This document shows positions 8,501 through 16,452 of a stretch of DNA of 64,000 bases, in pieces. The first letter of the stretch is position 1. Every line of letters starts with the position of its first letter. The stretch covers positions 4,588,001-4,652,000 of the forward strand of contig NZ_CP113264.1 of the NCBI RefSeq assembly GCF_026642255.1, given 5' to 3'. A program made the position numbers and the translations under genes. The notes under the pieces are model-generated. The model did not search any database, was not told where the DNA came from, and saw only the letters and a program-made list of their open reading frames with translations. The DNA comes from Streptomonospora nanhaiensis. Its GTDB lineage: Bacteria > Actinomycetota > Actinomycetes > Streptosporangiales > Streptosporangiaceae.

Positions 8501-9343
8501 TCAGCCCAACTCGACGGTGGGGCCGTCGGGGTGCTCGGCGCGCCCCTCGACCACCTCCGTCGCCAGGCGGGCGACGACCTCGACGGGCAGGCGGCGGTGG
8601 CCGTCCTCGGTGATGACGTCGACGAGGGGGAAGATCTTGCGGTGCAGGTCGGGTCCGCCCGTGGCGGAGTCGTCGTCGGCGGCGTCGTAGAGGGACTGGA
8701 GCGCCACCTTGGCGGCGCCGGTCTCGTCCAGGTCGTCGCGGTAGAGCTTCTTGATGGAGCCCCTGGCGAAGACCGACCCGGAGCCGATGGAGTGGTAGCG
8801 CTGCTCCTCGTAGCGTCCGCCGACGGCGTCGTAGCTGAAGACCCGTCCCACCCCGGTGTTCTCGTCGAAGCCGACGAGGATCGGGACGACGACGAAGCCC
8901 TGCATCGCCATGCCGAGGTTGCCTCGGACCATCTGGGCGAGCTTGTTCGCCTTGCCCTCGAGGGAGAGCGAGCGGCCCTCCATCTTCTCGTAGTGCTCCA
9001 GTTCGACCTGGTAGAGGCGGGCGAGTTCGATACCGATCCCGGCGGAGCCCGCGATGGCCACCGCGGAGTACTCGTCGGTCCGGAAGACCTTCTCCATGTC
9101 GCGGTTGGCGATGACGTTGCCCTGGGTGGCCCGGCGGTCGCCCGCCAGCAGGACTCCCCCGGGGAAGGTCAGGGCGACGATGGTCGTCGCGTCGGGCGTG
9201 AGGTGTTCCGTCCCACCTCCGGCCGGGAGCTTGTGCCCGGGCAGCATCTCGGGGCTGACCGAACTGAGAAACTCGGTGAAGGACGAGGTTCCCGCACTCA
9301 TGAAAGCGGCCGGCAACCGTCCGCCCTCGAACCCTTCGAACAC
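8501..9343 (-). CDS. prcB: Proteasome beta subunit (catalytic)
   Basis: The 280-residue precursor has a propeptide (residues 1-52, containing GRLPAAF and SSFTEFL as in Streptomyces PrcB), then the mature N-terminus TTIVALTFPGG with catalytic Thr53. GDRRAT, DEYSAVAIAGSAG and the GSGSVFARGS block are all beta-subunit motifs. The start is GTG at 9343 with GGAGGGAG eight bases upstream. One oddity: the residue before the catalytic Thr is Ala (PDA-TTIV) instead of the Gly found in Mycobacterium and Streptomyces, directly at the autoprocessing bond. It is transcribed after pup and before prcA. Confidence 0.97.
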   Translation of the reverse strand: MFEGFEGGRLPAAFMSAGTSSFTEFLSSVSPEMLPGHKLPAGGGTEHLTPDATTIVALTFPGGVLLAGDRRATQGNVIANRDMEKVFRTDEYSAVAIAGSAGIGIELARLYQVELEHYEKMEGRSLSLEGKANKLAQMVRGNLGMAMQGFVVVPILVGFDENTGVGRVFSYDAVGGRYEEQRYHSIGSGSVFARGSIKKLYRDDLDETGAAKVALQSLYDAADDDSATGGPDLHRKIFPLVDVITEDGHRRLPVEVVARLATEVVEGRAEHPDGPTVELG

Positions 9344-9360
9344 GCGACTCCCTCCACTCG

Positions 9361-9392
9361 CGCCCCACCCCGGCGTGGGGGCGGGTGGGGCG
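9361..9392 (-). promoter_or_regulatory. Hairpin in the pup-prcB spacer just upstream of prcB
   Basis: Perfect 10-bp inverted repeat CGCCCCACCC / GGGTGGGGCG with a 12-base loop, ending about 17 bases before the prcB GTG and immediately before its GGAGG. It could attenuate or process the pup-prcBA mRNA and so set Pup above core-particle levels. The role is inferred. Confidence 0.5.
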
Positions 9393-9511
9393 CCTGTTGT
9401 CCTTGTTTTCGGCGGCCGGGCGGTGCTCCGGCCGATGAGACTGACCCTAGTCGGGCGCACGGCGGTGCCGGGGGCGCCCGGGTGCGCTGTCAGCGAACCG
9501 CCGCGGAGCGG

Positions 9512-9715
9512 CTACTCGCCGCCCTTCTGCACGAACTGCCGGACGAAGTCCTCGGCGTTGCTCTCCAGCACGTCGTCGATCTCGTCGAGGATGTCGTCGA
9601 CGTCCTCGTCGAGCTGGTCCTTGCGTTCCTGGACGTCCGCCGCCGCCTCGGTCTCCTCGACCTCCTCGTCGCGGCGCGAGGCGTGCTTCTGACCGCCCGT
9701 GTCCTTCGTCGCCAT
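9512..9715 (-). CDS. pup: Prokaryotic ubiquitin-like protein Pup
   Basis: 67 residues, disordered N-terminal half (MATKDTGGQKHASRRDEE), then the acidic Arc-binding helix (DILDEIDDVLESNAEDFV) and C-terminus QKGGE. Because the last residue is Glu, not Gln, PafA can use this Pup without prior deamidation. Lys24-type and later Lys residues are sparse, as in other Pups. CGGGAGGGAAG precedes the ATG. It is first in the pup-prcB-prcA order. dop, normally immediately upstream of pup, lies 12.5 kb away here. Confidence 0.97.
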   Translation of the reverse strand: MATKDTGGQKHASRRDEEVEETEAAADVQERKDQLDEDVDDILDEIDDVLESNAEDFVRQFVQKGGE

Positions 9716-10119
9716 GGCGTCTTCCCTCCCGTTCGGGCTCCCGTTCGGGGCTCTCGCCCTTATCTTGGCCCAACACCGCGCGACTCAACCCCCTTCCCGG
9801 GGCCCGATACCCGCTAGTTACCTCGGATCGTCCGATGTGCGCGCGTCGTGGCCCGCGCGGGCGCCCGTTTCGCACCGGGCGTGTCTCCCGGAGCGGCTCC
9901 CGGGGCGTTCGGCCCCCGGGCCCGCACCTCCGAGCAGAACGAGATACATCGCAATGCCGTTCGGAAAACGCACGCCCGTTCGCCAGGCAAACAAAGTTAC
10001 CCATGAGTTACCGCTCTGACCTTTGCAGTTACATATGCGTGGCCGAACCATCACAGATGGCACCCGGTTCCAGTGGCCGGATCCGGCCACACAACACCCC
10101 TTGCGCCGAGAGCCGATGT

Positions 10120-10138
10120 GTGATCCGAAAATGATCAC
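10120..10138. promoter_or_regulatory. Inverted repeat, candidate operator of protease 1
   Basis: GTGATC and GATCAC flank a 7-base spacer CGAAAAT. It lies about 300 bases upstream of the protease start in the AT-rich regulatory stretch. The binding protein is unknown. Confidence 0.45.
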
Positions 10139-10196
10139 AGTAGGAAACTACAAGGTCAGACATGTCGTGACGATGAGTGATCGGGACAAAAGCATC

Positions 10197-10213
10197 GGAT
10201 CATCACATGATCC
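10197..10213. promoter_or_regulatory. Inverted repeat, candidate operator of protease 1
   Basis: GGATCAT-CAC-ATGATCC, perfect 7-bp arms with a 3-base centre. The same block is partly conserved upstream of protease 3 (CATCGGACGATCC at about 13232-13244), which supports a regulatory role. Confidence 0.5.
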
Positions 10214-10434
10214 TTTCGTCACGTGAATGAAATACCAGGTTCTCGGTCCTTTCGTTGCCCAAGATGTGCACTTAACGTGGATGAACGTTGACCGAGTGTC
10301 TTGACTGCAGGACATACGGCGAACCGGCCGGAGTTTTCGTCTCATCACGGGCTCCGGTCCGGGGTCCGACGCCCTCGCCGGCGGGTGTCGGGCCCCGAAC
10401 CCCCGTCAGAATTCCCCAAGGAGAGTAGGGATCT

Positions 10435-11559
10435 ATGCGACCCTCCCCCGTTATCTCCGCGATCGGCACCGGCGCACTCGCGTTCGGCCTGGCGTTCTCC
10501 GTGACGCCGGGCGCGACCGCGGCGGTCGTCCCCGCCGAGCCCGCCGCCAGCGGCGGGTCCGCGACGATGCTGGAAGCCCTCGAGAGGGACCTCGGCCTCA
10601 CCCCGCTCGGGGCCGAAGCACTTCTCGAGGCCCAGGAATCCGCCTTCGAGACCGACACCGAGGCCACCGAGGCCGCGGGAGACGCCTACGGCGGCTCCCT
10701 GTTCGACCCCGAGACACAGGAGCTCACCGTCCTGGTGACCGACGCCGCGGCCGTCGACGCGGTCGAGGCCGCCGGCGCCGAGGCCACCGTGGTCTCGTAC
10801 GGCACCGAGGGCCTGGCACAGGTCGTGGACGAACTCGACGCGGTCGGCGCGCCCGAGGGCGTCGTCGGCTGGTACCCGGACGTGGAGCGCGACACCGTCG
10901 TCATCCAGGTCACCGAGGGCGCGAGCGCCGACGGCCTCATCGAGGCCTCCGGGGTGGACGCCTCCGCCTTCGAGGTGCAGGAGACGGTCGAGGCGCCCAG
11001 ACTGCTGGCCGAGATCGTCGGCGGCGAGGCCTACTACATGGGCGGCGGCCGCTGCTCCATCGGCTTCGCCGTGCAGGGCGGCTTCGTGACGGCGGGCCAC
11101 TGCGGCACCGCCGGCACCACCGCCGAGAGCTCCGACGGCACCGGCTCCGGTGTGTTCGAGGAGTCCGTCTTCCCCGGCAGCGACGGCGCCTACGTCGCTG
11201 CCACGTCCAACTGGACCGGGACGAACCGGGTCGAGGGCAGCTCCTCGACCGTCTCCGGCTCCACCCAGGCGCCGATCGGGTCGGCCGTGTGCCGCTCCGG
11301 CTCGACCACCGGCTGGCACTGCGGCACCATCGAGGCCCGCGGCCAGACGGTGAGCTACCCGGAGGGCACGGTCGAGGACCTGACCCGGACCGACGTCTGC
11401 GCCGAGCCCGGCGACTCCGGCGGCTCGTTCATCTCCGGCTCGCAGGCCCAGGGCGTCACCTCCGGCGGCTCCGGCGACTGCACCTCCGGCGGTACGACCT
11501 ACTACCAGGAGGTCGGACCGCTGCTGAGCTCGTGGGGGCTCAGCCTGGTGACCGGCTGA
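10435..11559 (+). CDS. Secreted alkaline serine protease, family S1E (protease 1)
   Basis: The 374-residue pre-pro-protease has a signal peptide with Ala-x-Ala-type cleavage near 30 and an S1E propeptide (about 31-191) containing LTVLVTDAAAVDAVEAAGA and GVVGWYPDV. The mature chymotrypsin-fold domain starts near Ala192 (AEIVGGEAYYMGGG). The catalytic triad is complete: His222 in TAGHCG, Asp250 in GSDGAYV and Ser328 in PGDSGGS. Six Cys form the usual S1E disulfides. It degrades extracellular protein and resembles the Nocardiopsis alkaline protease/streptogrisin group. Its N-terminus and upstream region are closely similar to those of protease 3, which points to duplication of a whole transcription unit. 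A GC hairpin follows. Confidence 0.93.
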   Translation: MRPSPVISAIGTGALAFGLAFSVTPGATAAVVPAEPAASGGSATMLEALERDLGLTPLGAEALLEAQESAFETDTEATEAAGDAYGGSLFDPETQELTVLVTDAAAVDAVEAAGAEATVVSYGTEGLAQVVDELDAVGAPEGVVGWYPDVERDTVVIQVTEGASADGLIEASGVDASAFEVQETVEAPRLLAEIVGGEAYYMGGGRCSIGFAVQGGFVTAGHCGTAGTTAESSDGTGSGVFEESVFPGSDGAYVAATSNWTGTNRVEGSSSTVSGSTQAPIGSAVCRSGSTTGWHCGTIEARGQTVSYPEGTVEDLTRTDVCAEPGDSGGSFISGSQAQGVTSGGSGDCTSGGTTYYQEVGPLLSSWGLSLVTG

Positions 11560-11596
11560 CCCCGGCCGCCGACCGGGCCGACCGGCCCACCGCAGC

Positions 11597-11628
11597 GCGT
11601 CCCCGTCCGCACCCGCGGGCGGGGACGC
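11597..11628 (+). terminator. Hairpin terminator after protease 1
   Basis: GCGTCCCCG-CCGC pairs with GCGG-CGGGGACGC with one T-G wobble and a short loop, 38 bases past the stop. Almost the same stem follows protease 3. Confidence 0.75.
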
Positions 11629-11730
11629 CTGCCGTCTCCGTCGTCCACAGGGGCAGAGGACGTCTGGCGCCGAGCGGACTTCCGGGTTCTCCTGGAGACA
11701 CCCCTCCCCCCCCCAGGAGAACGGACGACC

Positions 11731-12912
11731 ATGCACGCCTCCCCCTCCCCCGTGCCGCGAACCGCCGGCGCCCTCCTCGCGCTCTCCCTGACCACCGTCC
11801 TCGCCTTCGGATCCGCGCCGGCGCCCTCGTGGGCCGCCCTCCCCGCCGCCCCGGACTCCACCGCGCCCGCCCGCCCCGGGTCCTCCGCCGGTCCGGCCGA
11901 CGCCGTCGCAGCGCAGTTCGGCCTGAGCCCGTCGGCCGCCCGGGACCTGCTCAGAGCCCAGGAGGAGGCCGCCCGTGCGGACGCGGAGGCCGCCGAGGCC
12001 GCCGGTCCCGCCTACGCGGGCTCCGTCTTCGACAGCAGCACGCTCCGGCTGACCGTCCTGGTCGACACCCCCTCCGTCGCCGAGGAGGTGCGAAGGACCG
12101 GAGCGCGGGTCGAGGTGGTCCCGCGCTCCGCCGACGAGCTGGACGGCGTCGTGGCCGGCCTCGACGCGGCCGGGCCCCGCGCGGGGGTCGTCGGCTGGTA
12201 TCCGGACCCGTCCGAGGGCGCCGTGGTCGTCGAGACCGTGGGCGGGGCCTCGTCCGAGGCCGCCGCCCTCGTCGAGGACGCCGGTGTGGACCCCGCCGCC
12301 GTGCGGGTGCGGGAGGGCGCGGAGCAGGCGGTCCCCTACGCCGAGGTCGTCGGCGGCCGCCTGTTCCGGACCGGCGGAGGCGTGTGCACCATCGGCTTCG
12401 CCGCCACCGCCTCGGGGGAGCCCGGCTTCCTGACCGCGGGGCACTGCGGCACCGCGGGCGCCCCGGTGGAGAGCATCCCCGCCGGGGCCTCGGGAACCTT
12501 CCAGCACTCGCAGTTCCCCGGCTCCGACGGCGCGTTCGTCCGCGTGGGGCCCGGGTGGACCCTCACCAACCTGGTCGACGACCAGGCCGGGGGGTTCGTC
12601 GAGGTCACCGGCTCACAGCCCGCGCCGATCGGATCGACCGTGTGCACGTCCAACCCCTACAACGGGTGGCGCTGCGGCAGGATCCTGGGCCGCAACCACA
12701 CGGTGAGCTACCCGCAGGGCACGGTCCACGGCCTGACCCGGACCGACGTGTGCTCGGGTCCCGGGGGCTCCGGCGCCCCCTTCGTCGCGGGCTCGCAGGC
12801 CCAGGGTGTGACCTCCGGCGGCTCCGGCAGCTGCGTCTCGGGCGGCACCACCTACTTCCAGGACGTCAACCCGCTCCTCGCCATGTGGGGCCTGGAGCTG
12901 GTCACCTCCTGA
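11731..12912 (+). CDS. Secreted S1E protease homologue with altered active-site loop (protease 2)
   Basis: 393 residues with signal peptide (cleavage near 36), S1E propeptide (about 60-200, with GVVGWYPDP) and a protease domain from about 204 (AEVVGGRLFRTGGG). His238 (TAGHCG) and Asp266 (GSDGAFV) are present. The nucleophile loop reads CSGPGGSGAPF where the paralogues read CAEPGDSGGSF: Ser347 remains, but the Asp before it is Gly and the second Gly after it is Ala. That Asp and the GDSGG turn build the oxyanion hole in S1 enzymes, so activity is likely weakened, changed or lost. The frame is intact, codon use looks normal, and AGGAGAACG lies before the ATG, so it is a maintained gene. It diverges more from proteases 1 and 3 than they do from each other. 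Confidence 0.9.
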   Translation: MHASPSPVPRTAGALLALSLTTVLAFGSAPAPSWAALPAAPDSTAPARPGSSAGPADAVAAQFGLSPSAARDLLRAQEEAARADAEAAEAAGPAYAGSVFDSSTLRLTVLVDTPSVAEEVRRTGARVEVVPRSADELDGVVAGLDAAGPRAGVVGWYPDPSEGAVVVETVGGASSEAAALVEDAGVDPAAVRVREGAEQAVPYAEVVGGRLFRTGGGVCTIGFAATASGEPGFLTAGHCGTAGAPVESIPAGASGTFQHSQFPGSDGAFVRVGPGWTLTNLVDDQAGGFVEVTGSQPAPIGSTVCTSNPYNGWRCGRILGRNHTVSYPQGTVHGLTRTDVCSGPGGSGAPFVAGSQAQGVTSGGSGSCVSGGTTYFQDVNPLLAMWGLELVTS

Positions 12913-12933
12913 GGCCTGCCGCCGTCTCCGCCC

Positions 12934-12974
12934 CGTGGGCGGCCGGCGTCCCGCAAGGGCGCCGGCCGCCCACG
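12934..12974 (+). terminator. Hairpin terminator after protease 2
   Basis: Perfect 15-bp stem CGTGGGCGGCCGGCG / CGCCGGCCGCCCACG with an 11-base loop, 21 bases past the stop. Confidence 0.8.
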
Positions 12975-13044
12975 CGTCCGCATCCGGCCAGACGTCCGCG
13001 CCCGGGGCCGCGCCGCGAACCGTCCGCACAGCCCCTTTGGCACC

Positions 13045-13440
13045 TCTGTGACCTCTGGTGTTACATCCAGGTAGCCGGGCTGTCACGAACGGTACCGGGT
13101 ACCGGTGTCCGCATCCGGCCACGGAGCATCCCTTGCGCACGGGCCACCGCTTCGATCCGTGAGCGCCCGACTGCGGAAACCGCAAGGTCGCACACCGGAC
13201 GGCTACGCGTAGCCATGACGGAACAGAGGGTCATCGGACGATCCTTCGTACGTCTGAATAGATCAACACAGAGCGGGTCTTTCCCTCACCAAAGTGTCCA
13301 TTTATGTTGGGGATCGTTTACCGGATGTCTCGGTGAATTCCGGACGTCGGAACAACTCCGTCCTTCGGAAATGGGGTTTCCGTCCCTACCGGCGCGGACA
13401 CTCCGAATCCCCCTTGATCCCCCTTGGAGAGTAGACACCC
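13045..13440 (+). promoter_or_regulatory. Upstream regulatory region of protease 3
   Basis: This AT-richer, gene-free stretch is colinear with the protease 1 upstream region. It contains a perfect 14-bp palindrome GGCTACGCGTAGCC at 13201-13214 and a shared CATC..GATCC-TTCGTACGT..GAAT block at about 13232-13260. CTTGGAGAG precedes the ATG. The shared layout suggests that the two proteases answer to the same regulator; promoter elements themselves are not clear to me. Confidence 0.55.
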
Positions 13441-14595
13441 ATGCGACCCTCCCCCGTCATCTCCGCCATCGGCACGGGAGCCCTGGCCTTCGGCCTGGCC
13501 CTGTCCCTGGCACCGGGAGCCCTCGCGGCGACCGCCCCCCTCCCCCAGGGCCCCGTCGCCGACGACAACGCCGCCAGCATGTTCGAGGCCCTCGAGCGGG
13601 ACCTCGACCTCACCCAGTCCGAGGCCGAGTCCCTCCTGGAGGCCCAGGAGGCCGCCCTGGAGATCGACGCAGAGGCCACCGAGGCAGCCGGCTCCGCCTA
13701 CGGCGGTTCCACCTTCGACATCGACACCCACACCCTCACCGTCCTGGTGACCGACGCCGCGGCGGTCGAGGCCGTCGAGGCGACCGGCGCCGAGGCGAGC
13801 GTCGTCTCCTACGGGACCGAGGGCCTGGCCGAGGTCGTGGACGACCTCAACGCGGCCGACGTCCCGGAGGGCATCGTCGGCTGGTACCCGGACGTCACGA
13901 GCGACACCGTCGTGGTCGAGGTCCTGGAGGGCTCCGGCGCCGACATCGACGCCCTGCTCGCCGAGGCGGGCGTGGACGCCTCCGCCGTCCAGGTCCAGGA
14001 GACCAGCGAGACCCCCGAGACCTACGCCGACATCATCGGCGGCCTCGCCTACACCATGGGCGGACGCTGCTCGGTCGGCTTCGCCGCCACCAACAGCGCC
14101 GGACAGCCCGGCTTCGTCACCGCCGGCCACTGCGGCCGCGTCGGCACCGCGGTGACCATCGGCAACGGCCGCGGCACCTTCCAGAACTCGGTCTTCCCCG
14201 GCAACGACGCCGCGTTCGTGCGGGGCACCTCCAACTTCACGCTGACCAACCTGGTCTCCCGCTACAACTCCGGCGGCTACCAGAGCGTCACCGGCACCAG
14301 CCAGGCCGCCGTCGGCTCCGCCATCTGCCGCTCCGGCTCCACCACCGGCTGGCACTGCGGCACCATCCAGGCCCGCAACCAGACGGTGAGCTACCCGCAG
14401 GGCACCGTCTACTCGCTCACCCGCACCAACGTGTGCGCCGAGCCCGGTGACTCCGGCGGCTCGTTCATCTCCGGCTCGCAGGCCCAGGGCGTCACCTCCG
14501 GTGGCTCCGGCAACTGCTCCGTCGGCGGCACCACCTTCTACCAGGAGGTCCTGCCGATGGTGAACTCCTGGGGCGTCAGCATCCGCACCAGCTGA
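13441..14595 (+). CDS. Secreted alkaline serine protease, NAPase-like S1E (protease 3)
   Basis: 384-residue precursor: signal peptide (1 to about 30), propeptide (about 31-195), mature enzyme from Ala196 (ADIIGGLAYTMGGRCS), 189 residues. The triad is His230, Asp256 (GNDAAFV) and Ser338 (PGDSGGS). The mature N-terminus, RSGSTTGWHCGT, CAEPGDSGGSF and SQAQGVTSGGSGNCS stretches match the well-studied Nocardiopsis alkaline protease (about 188 residues) as I remember it, which is the main clue to genus. Its function is extracellular protein degradation at neutral to alkaline pH. It shares signal peptide, propeptide and promoter region with protease 1. Confidence 0.95.
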   Translation: MRPSPVISAIGTGALAFGLALSLAPGALAATAPLPQGPVADDNAASMFEALERDLDLTQSEAESLLEAQEAALEIDAEATEAAGSAYGGSTFDIDTHTLTVLVTDAAAVEAVEATGAEASVVSYGTEGLAEVVDDLNAADVPEGIVGWYPDVTSDTVVVEVLEGSGADIDALLAEAGVDASAVQVQETSETPETYADIIGGLAYTMGGRCSVGFAATNSAGQPGFVTAGHCGRVGTAVTIGNGRGTFQNSVFPGNDAAFVRGTSNFTLTNLVSRYNSGGYQSVTGTSQAAVGSAICRSGSTTGWHCGTIQARNQTVSYPQGTVYSLTRTNVCAEPGDSGGSFISGSQAQGVTSGGSGNCSVGGTTFYQEVLPMVNSWGVSIRTS

Positions 14596-14615
14596 CCCTC
14601 CTCACCACCCCTGAC

Positions 14616-14645
14616 CGTCCCCGTCCGCGTCAGCGGGCGGGGACG
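14616..14645 (+). terminator. Hairpin terminator after protease 3
   Basis: CGTCCCCGTCCGC pairs with GCGGGCGGGGACG across a 4-base loop, with one internal T-G wobble. It is a near copy of the protease 1 terminator. Confidence 0.75.
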
Positions 14646-14731
14646 CCCATGTCCCCGGGGCGGCACCGGGTGCCCGGCGCCGCCCCGGTGCTCCGCCCGG
14701 CCCCCGCGTGCGGCGGGACCGGGCAGGCCCC

Positions 14732-16345
14732 TCAGGAGGCGCGGTGGGCGACGCGCCCGTCCAGCACCGTCAACCAGGCGTCGACCTCGCGCAGCCGCTG
14801 CTCCGGCAAAGACTCGACGTCGCGGTCCAGGACCACCAGGTCGGCCAGGTATCCGGGGCGCAGGGCCCCCAGCCGGTCCTCCACACCGAGGGCGTGGGCG
14901 GCGTCCAGTGTGTGGGCGCGCAGCGCCTCGTGCAGGGTGACTGCCTGCTCGACACCGATCGGGGCGCCCTCCCGGGTGGTACGGCACACCGCGTTGGCGA
15001 CGGTGTCCATCGGACGCAGGCTGGACACGAACGAGTCGCTGGACAGCACCGGGCGCAGACCCAGGTCGATCTCCTCGCGCATCGGCTGGAGCCGGTGCGC
15101 CCGCTCGCCGAGGCGGCGGACGAAGTCGCCGCCGCTGTCGTACAGGAAGTTGGGCTGGTTGACCGGGATGACCCCGTAGTCGGTGAAGCGCCTGGCCTGC
15201 TCCGGGGTCGGGTAGCCGCAGTGCTCCACCCGCGGGCGCGGGTCCGGGCCGGACACGCGCGCGGCCGAGGCGATGGCGGCCAGGGTGTTCTCCATCGCCG
15301 CGTCGCCCTGGGTGTGGATGGCCACCTGCCAGCCCTCTGCCGCCGCCCGCGTCACCAGGTCGACGAGCTGGTCGGGGTGGTGGTAGAGGCTGCCCGCGAA
15401 CTCGCCCCGCTCGCCGTAGGGGACGCTGAACTTGGCTGTACCGCCAAGGAGGGTCCCGTCGGAGTAGAACTTCATGCCGGTCAGGCGCAGCCAGTCGTCG
15501 CCGAAGGGGCTCGCCAGCCCCGCGTGGGTGAGCGAGTCCAGCTGGTGGGAGAGCGGCATGCCGAACGTGCGCAGCGGCAGGGTCCCGGCGGCGCGGGCAG
15601 CCCGGTAGACGCGCAGCTCGCGCGCCGACACCTGCGGGTCGCACACGGTGGTGACACCGGCCGACAGGTAGGGGACGGCGGCGGCGGAGAGCCAGCCCAG
15701 CAGCTGCTCGGCCGGGAGGTCGGTGTGGAAGTTGGGGCCGTGGCAGCCGATGTCGACCGCCAGGGGCAGCAGCAGCTCCATGGCCGAGTCCAGGACCATC
15801 CCGGTCAGGCGCCCGCCCTCGTCGCGCACGAAGGAGCCGCCCGACGGGTCGGGGACGTCCTCGCCGATACCGCTCCAGGCCAGGGCGGCGGAGTTCACCA
15901 CCGCCTGGTGGCCCGAGACGTGGTAGACGATGACCGGGTGCTCGCCGGTGGCGCCGTCCAGGTCGCGGCGGGTGGGGCGGCCCCCGGGGAACTTGGCGTC
16001 GTCCATGTGGAAGGCGCGGATCCACTGCCCCGGCGGGGTCCGCTCGGCCTCGGCCCCGATGACCGCGACCAGGTCGGCCGCACTGCCCACGCGCGGGTAG
16101 CCGGCGTCGACGGCGGCCAGCGACTCGGCGGTGGACAGCAGGTGGTTGTGCGGGTCGATGAACCCGGGCAGGACGGTCCGCCCGCCCGCGTCCACCTCGG
16201 TCGCGCCGGGACCTGCGGCGGCTCTGGCGGCCTCGACGCTCCCGGCGAGGCGGACCCGTCCGTCGAGCACGGCGACGGCCTCGGCCCGCGGGTTGGTGTC
16301 GTCCATGGTCAGGACGTTGGCGTTGTGGATGAGCAGACCGGACAC
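14732..16345 (-). CDS. Amidohydrolase family 3 protein (YtcJ-like)
   Basis: 537 residues with the amidohydrolase-3 layout. A composite beta-sandwich begins VSGLLIHNANVLTMDD, and metal-site motif FIDPHNHLLS follows near 65. GVTTVCDPQ, MKFYSDGTLLGGTAKF (the usual position of the carboxylated-Lys/metal-bridging region), AIHTQGDAAMENTL, RVEHCGYP and PVLSSDSFVSS are also present. The start is GTG at 16345 with GGGAGGA upstream. Substrate is unknown; YtcJ-type enzymes are predicted N-substituted amide or formamide hydrolases. It lies just downstream of an MFS permease on the same strand and next to a divergent PucR regulator, so the three probably form a uptake-and-hydrolysis unit. Confidence 0.85.
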   Translation of the reverse strand: MSGLLIHNANVLTMDDTNPRAEAVAVLDGRVRLAGSVEAARAAAGPGATEVDAGGRTVLPGFIDPHNHLLSTAESLAAVDAGYPRVGSAADLVAVIGAEAERTPPGQWIRAFHMDDAKFPGGRPTRRDLDGATGEHPVIVYHVSGHQAVVNSAALAWSGIGEDVPDPSGGSFVRDEGGRLTGMVLDSAMELLLPLAVDIGCHGPNFHTDLPAEQLLGWLSAAAVPYLSAGVTTVCDPQVSARELRVYRAARAAGTLPLRTFGMPLSHQLDSLTHAGLASPFGDDWLRLTGMKFYSDGTLLGGTAKFSVPYGERGEFAGSLYHHPDQLVDLVTRAAAEGWQVAIHTQGDAAMENTLAAIASAARVSGPDPRPRVEHCGYPTPEQARRFTDYGVIPVNQPNFLYDSGGDFVRRLGERAHRLQPMREEIDLGLRPVLSSDSFVSSLRPMDTVANAVCRTTREGAPIGVEQAVTLHEALRAHTLDAAHALGVEDRLGALRPGYLADLVVLDRDVESLPEQRLREVDAWLTVLDGRVAHRAS

Positions 16346-16452
16346 GGGTGCGGTTCCTCCCTGGGTGGGGTGCCGCCGGACGGAAGGGCCCGGCGGCGGT
16401 GGGTGTGCGGTGGTGCCGCCGCGGTGCGGCGGCGGGTGTGCGGACGGCCGCG

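Larger units (their letters stand above)
9716..10434 (+). promoter_or_regulatory. Long upstream region of the first S1E protease
   Basis: This is 719 bases without a gene. The left part holds the divergent pup promoter region. From about 10030 to 10434 the sequence is AT-richer than its surroundings and can be aligned by eye over its whole length with the region upstream of the third protease (13045-13440). Shared blocks include GTTACAT, ATCCGGCCAC, CCCTTGCGC, GAAAC..CAAGGTC, and CATC..GATCC-TTCGT. Two exact inverted repeats lie in it (10120-10138 and 10197-10213). A possible minus-35 TTGACC begins at 10289. AAGGAGAG sits 10 bases before the protease ATG. Confidence 0.6.

Noticed and set aside
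9818..10138. Frames on both strands in the spacer upstream of protease 1
   Set aside because: They cross the region that aligns with the protease 3 promoter and lack ribosome binding sites; regulatory DNA is the better explanation.
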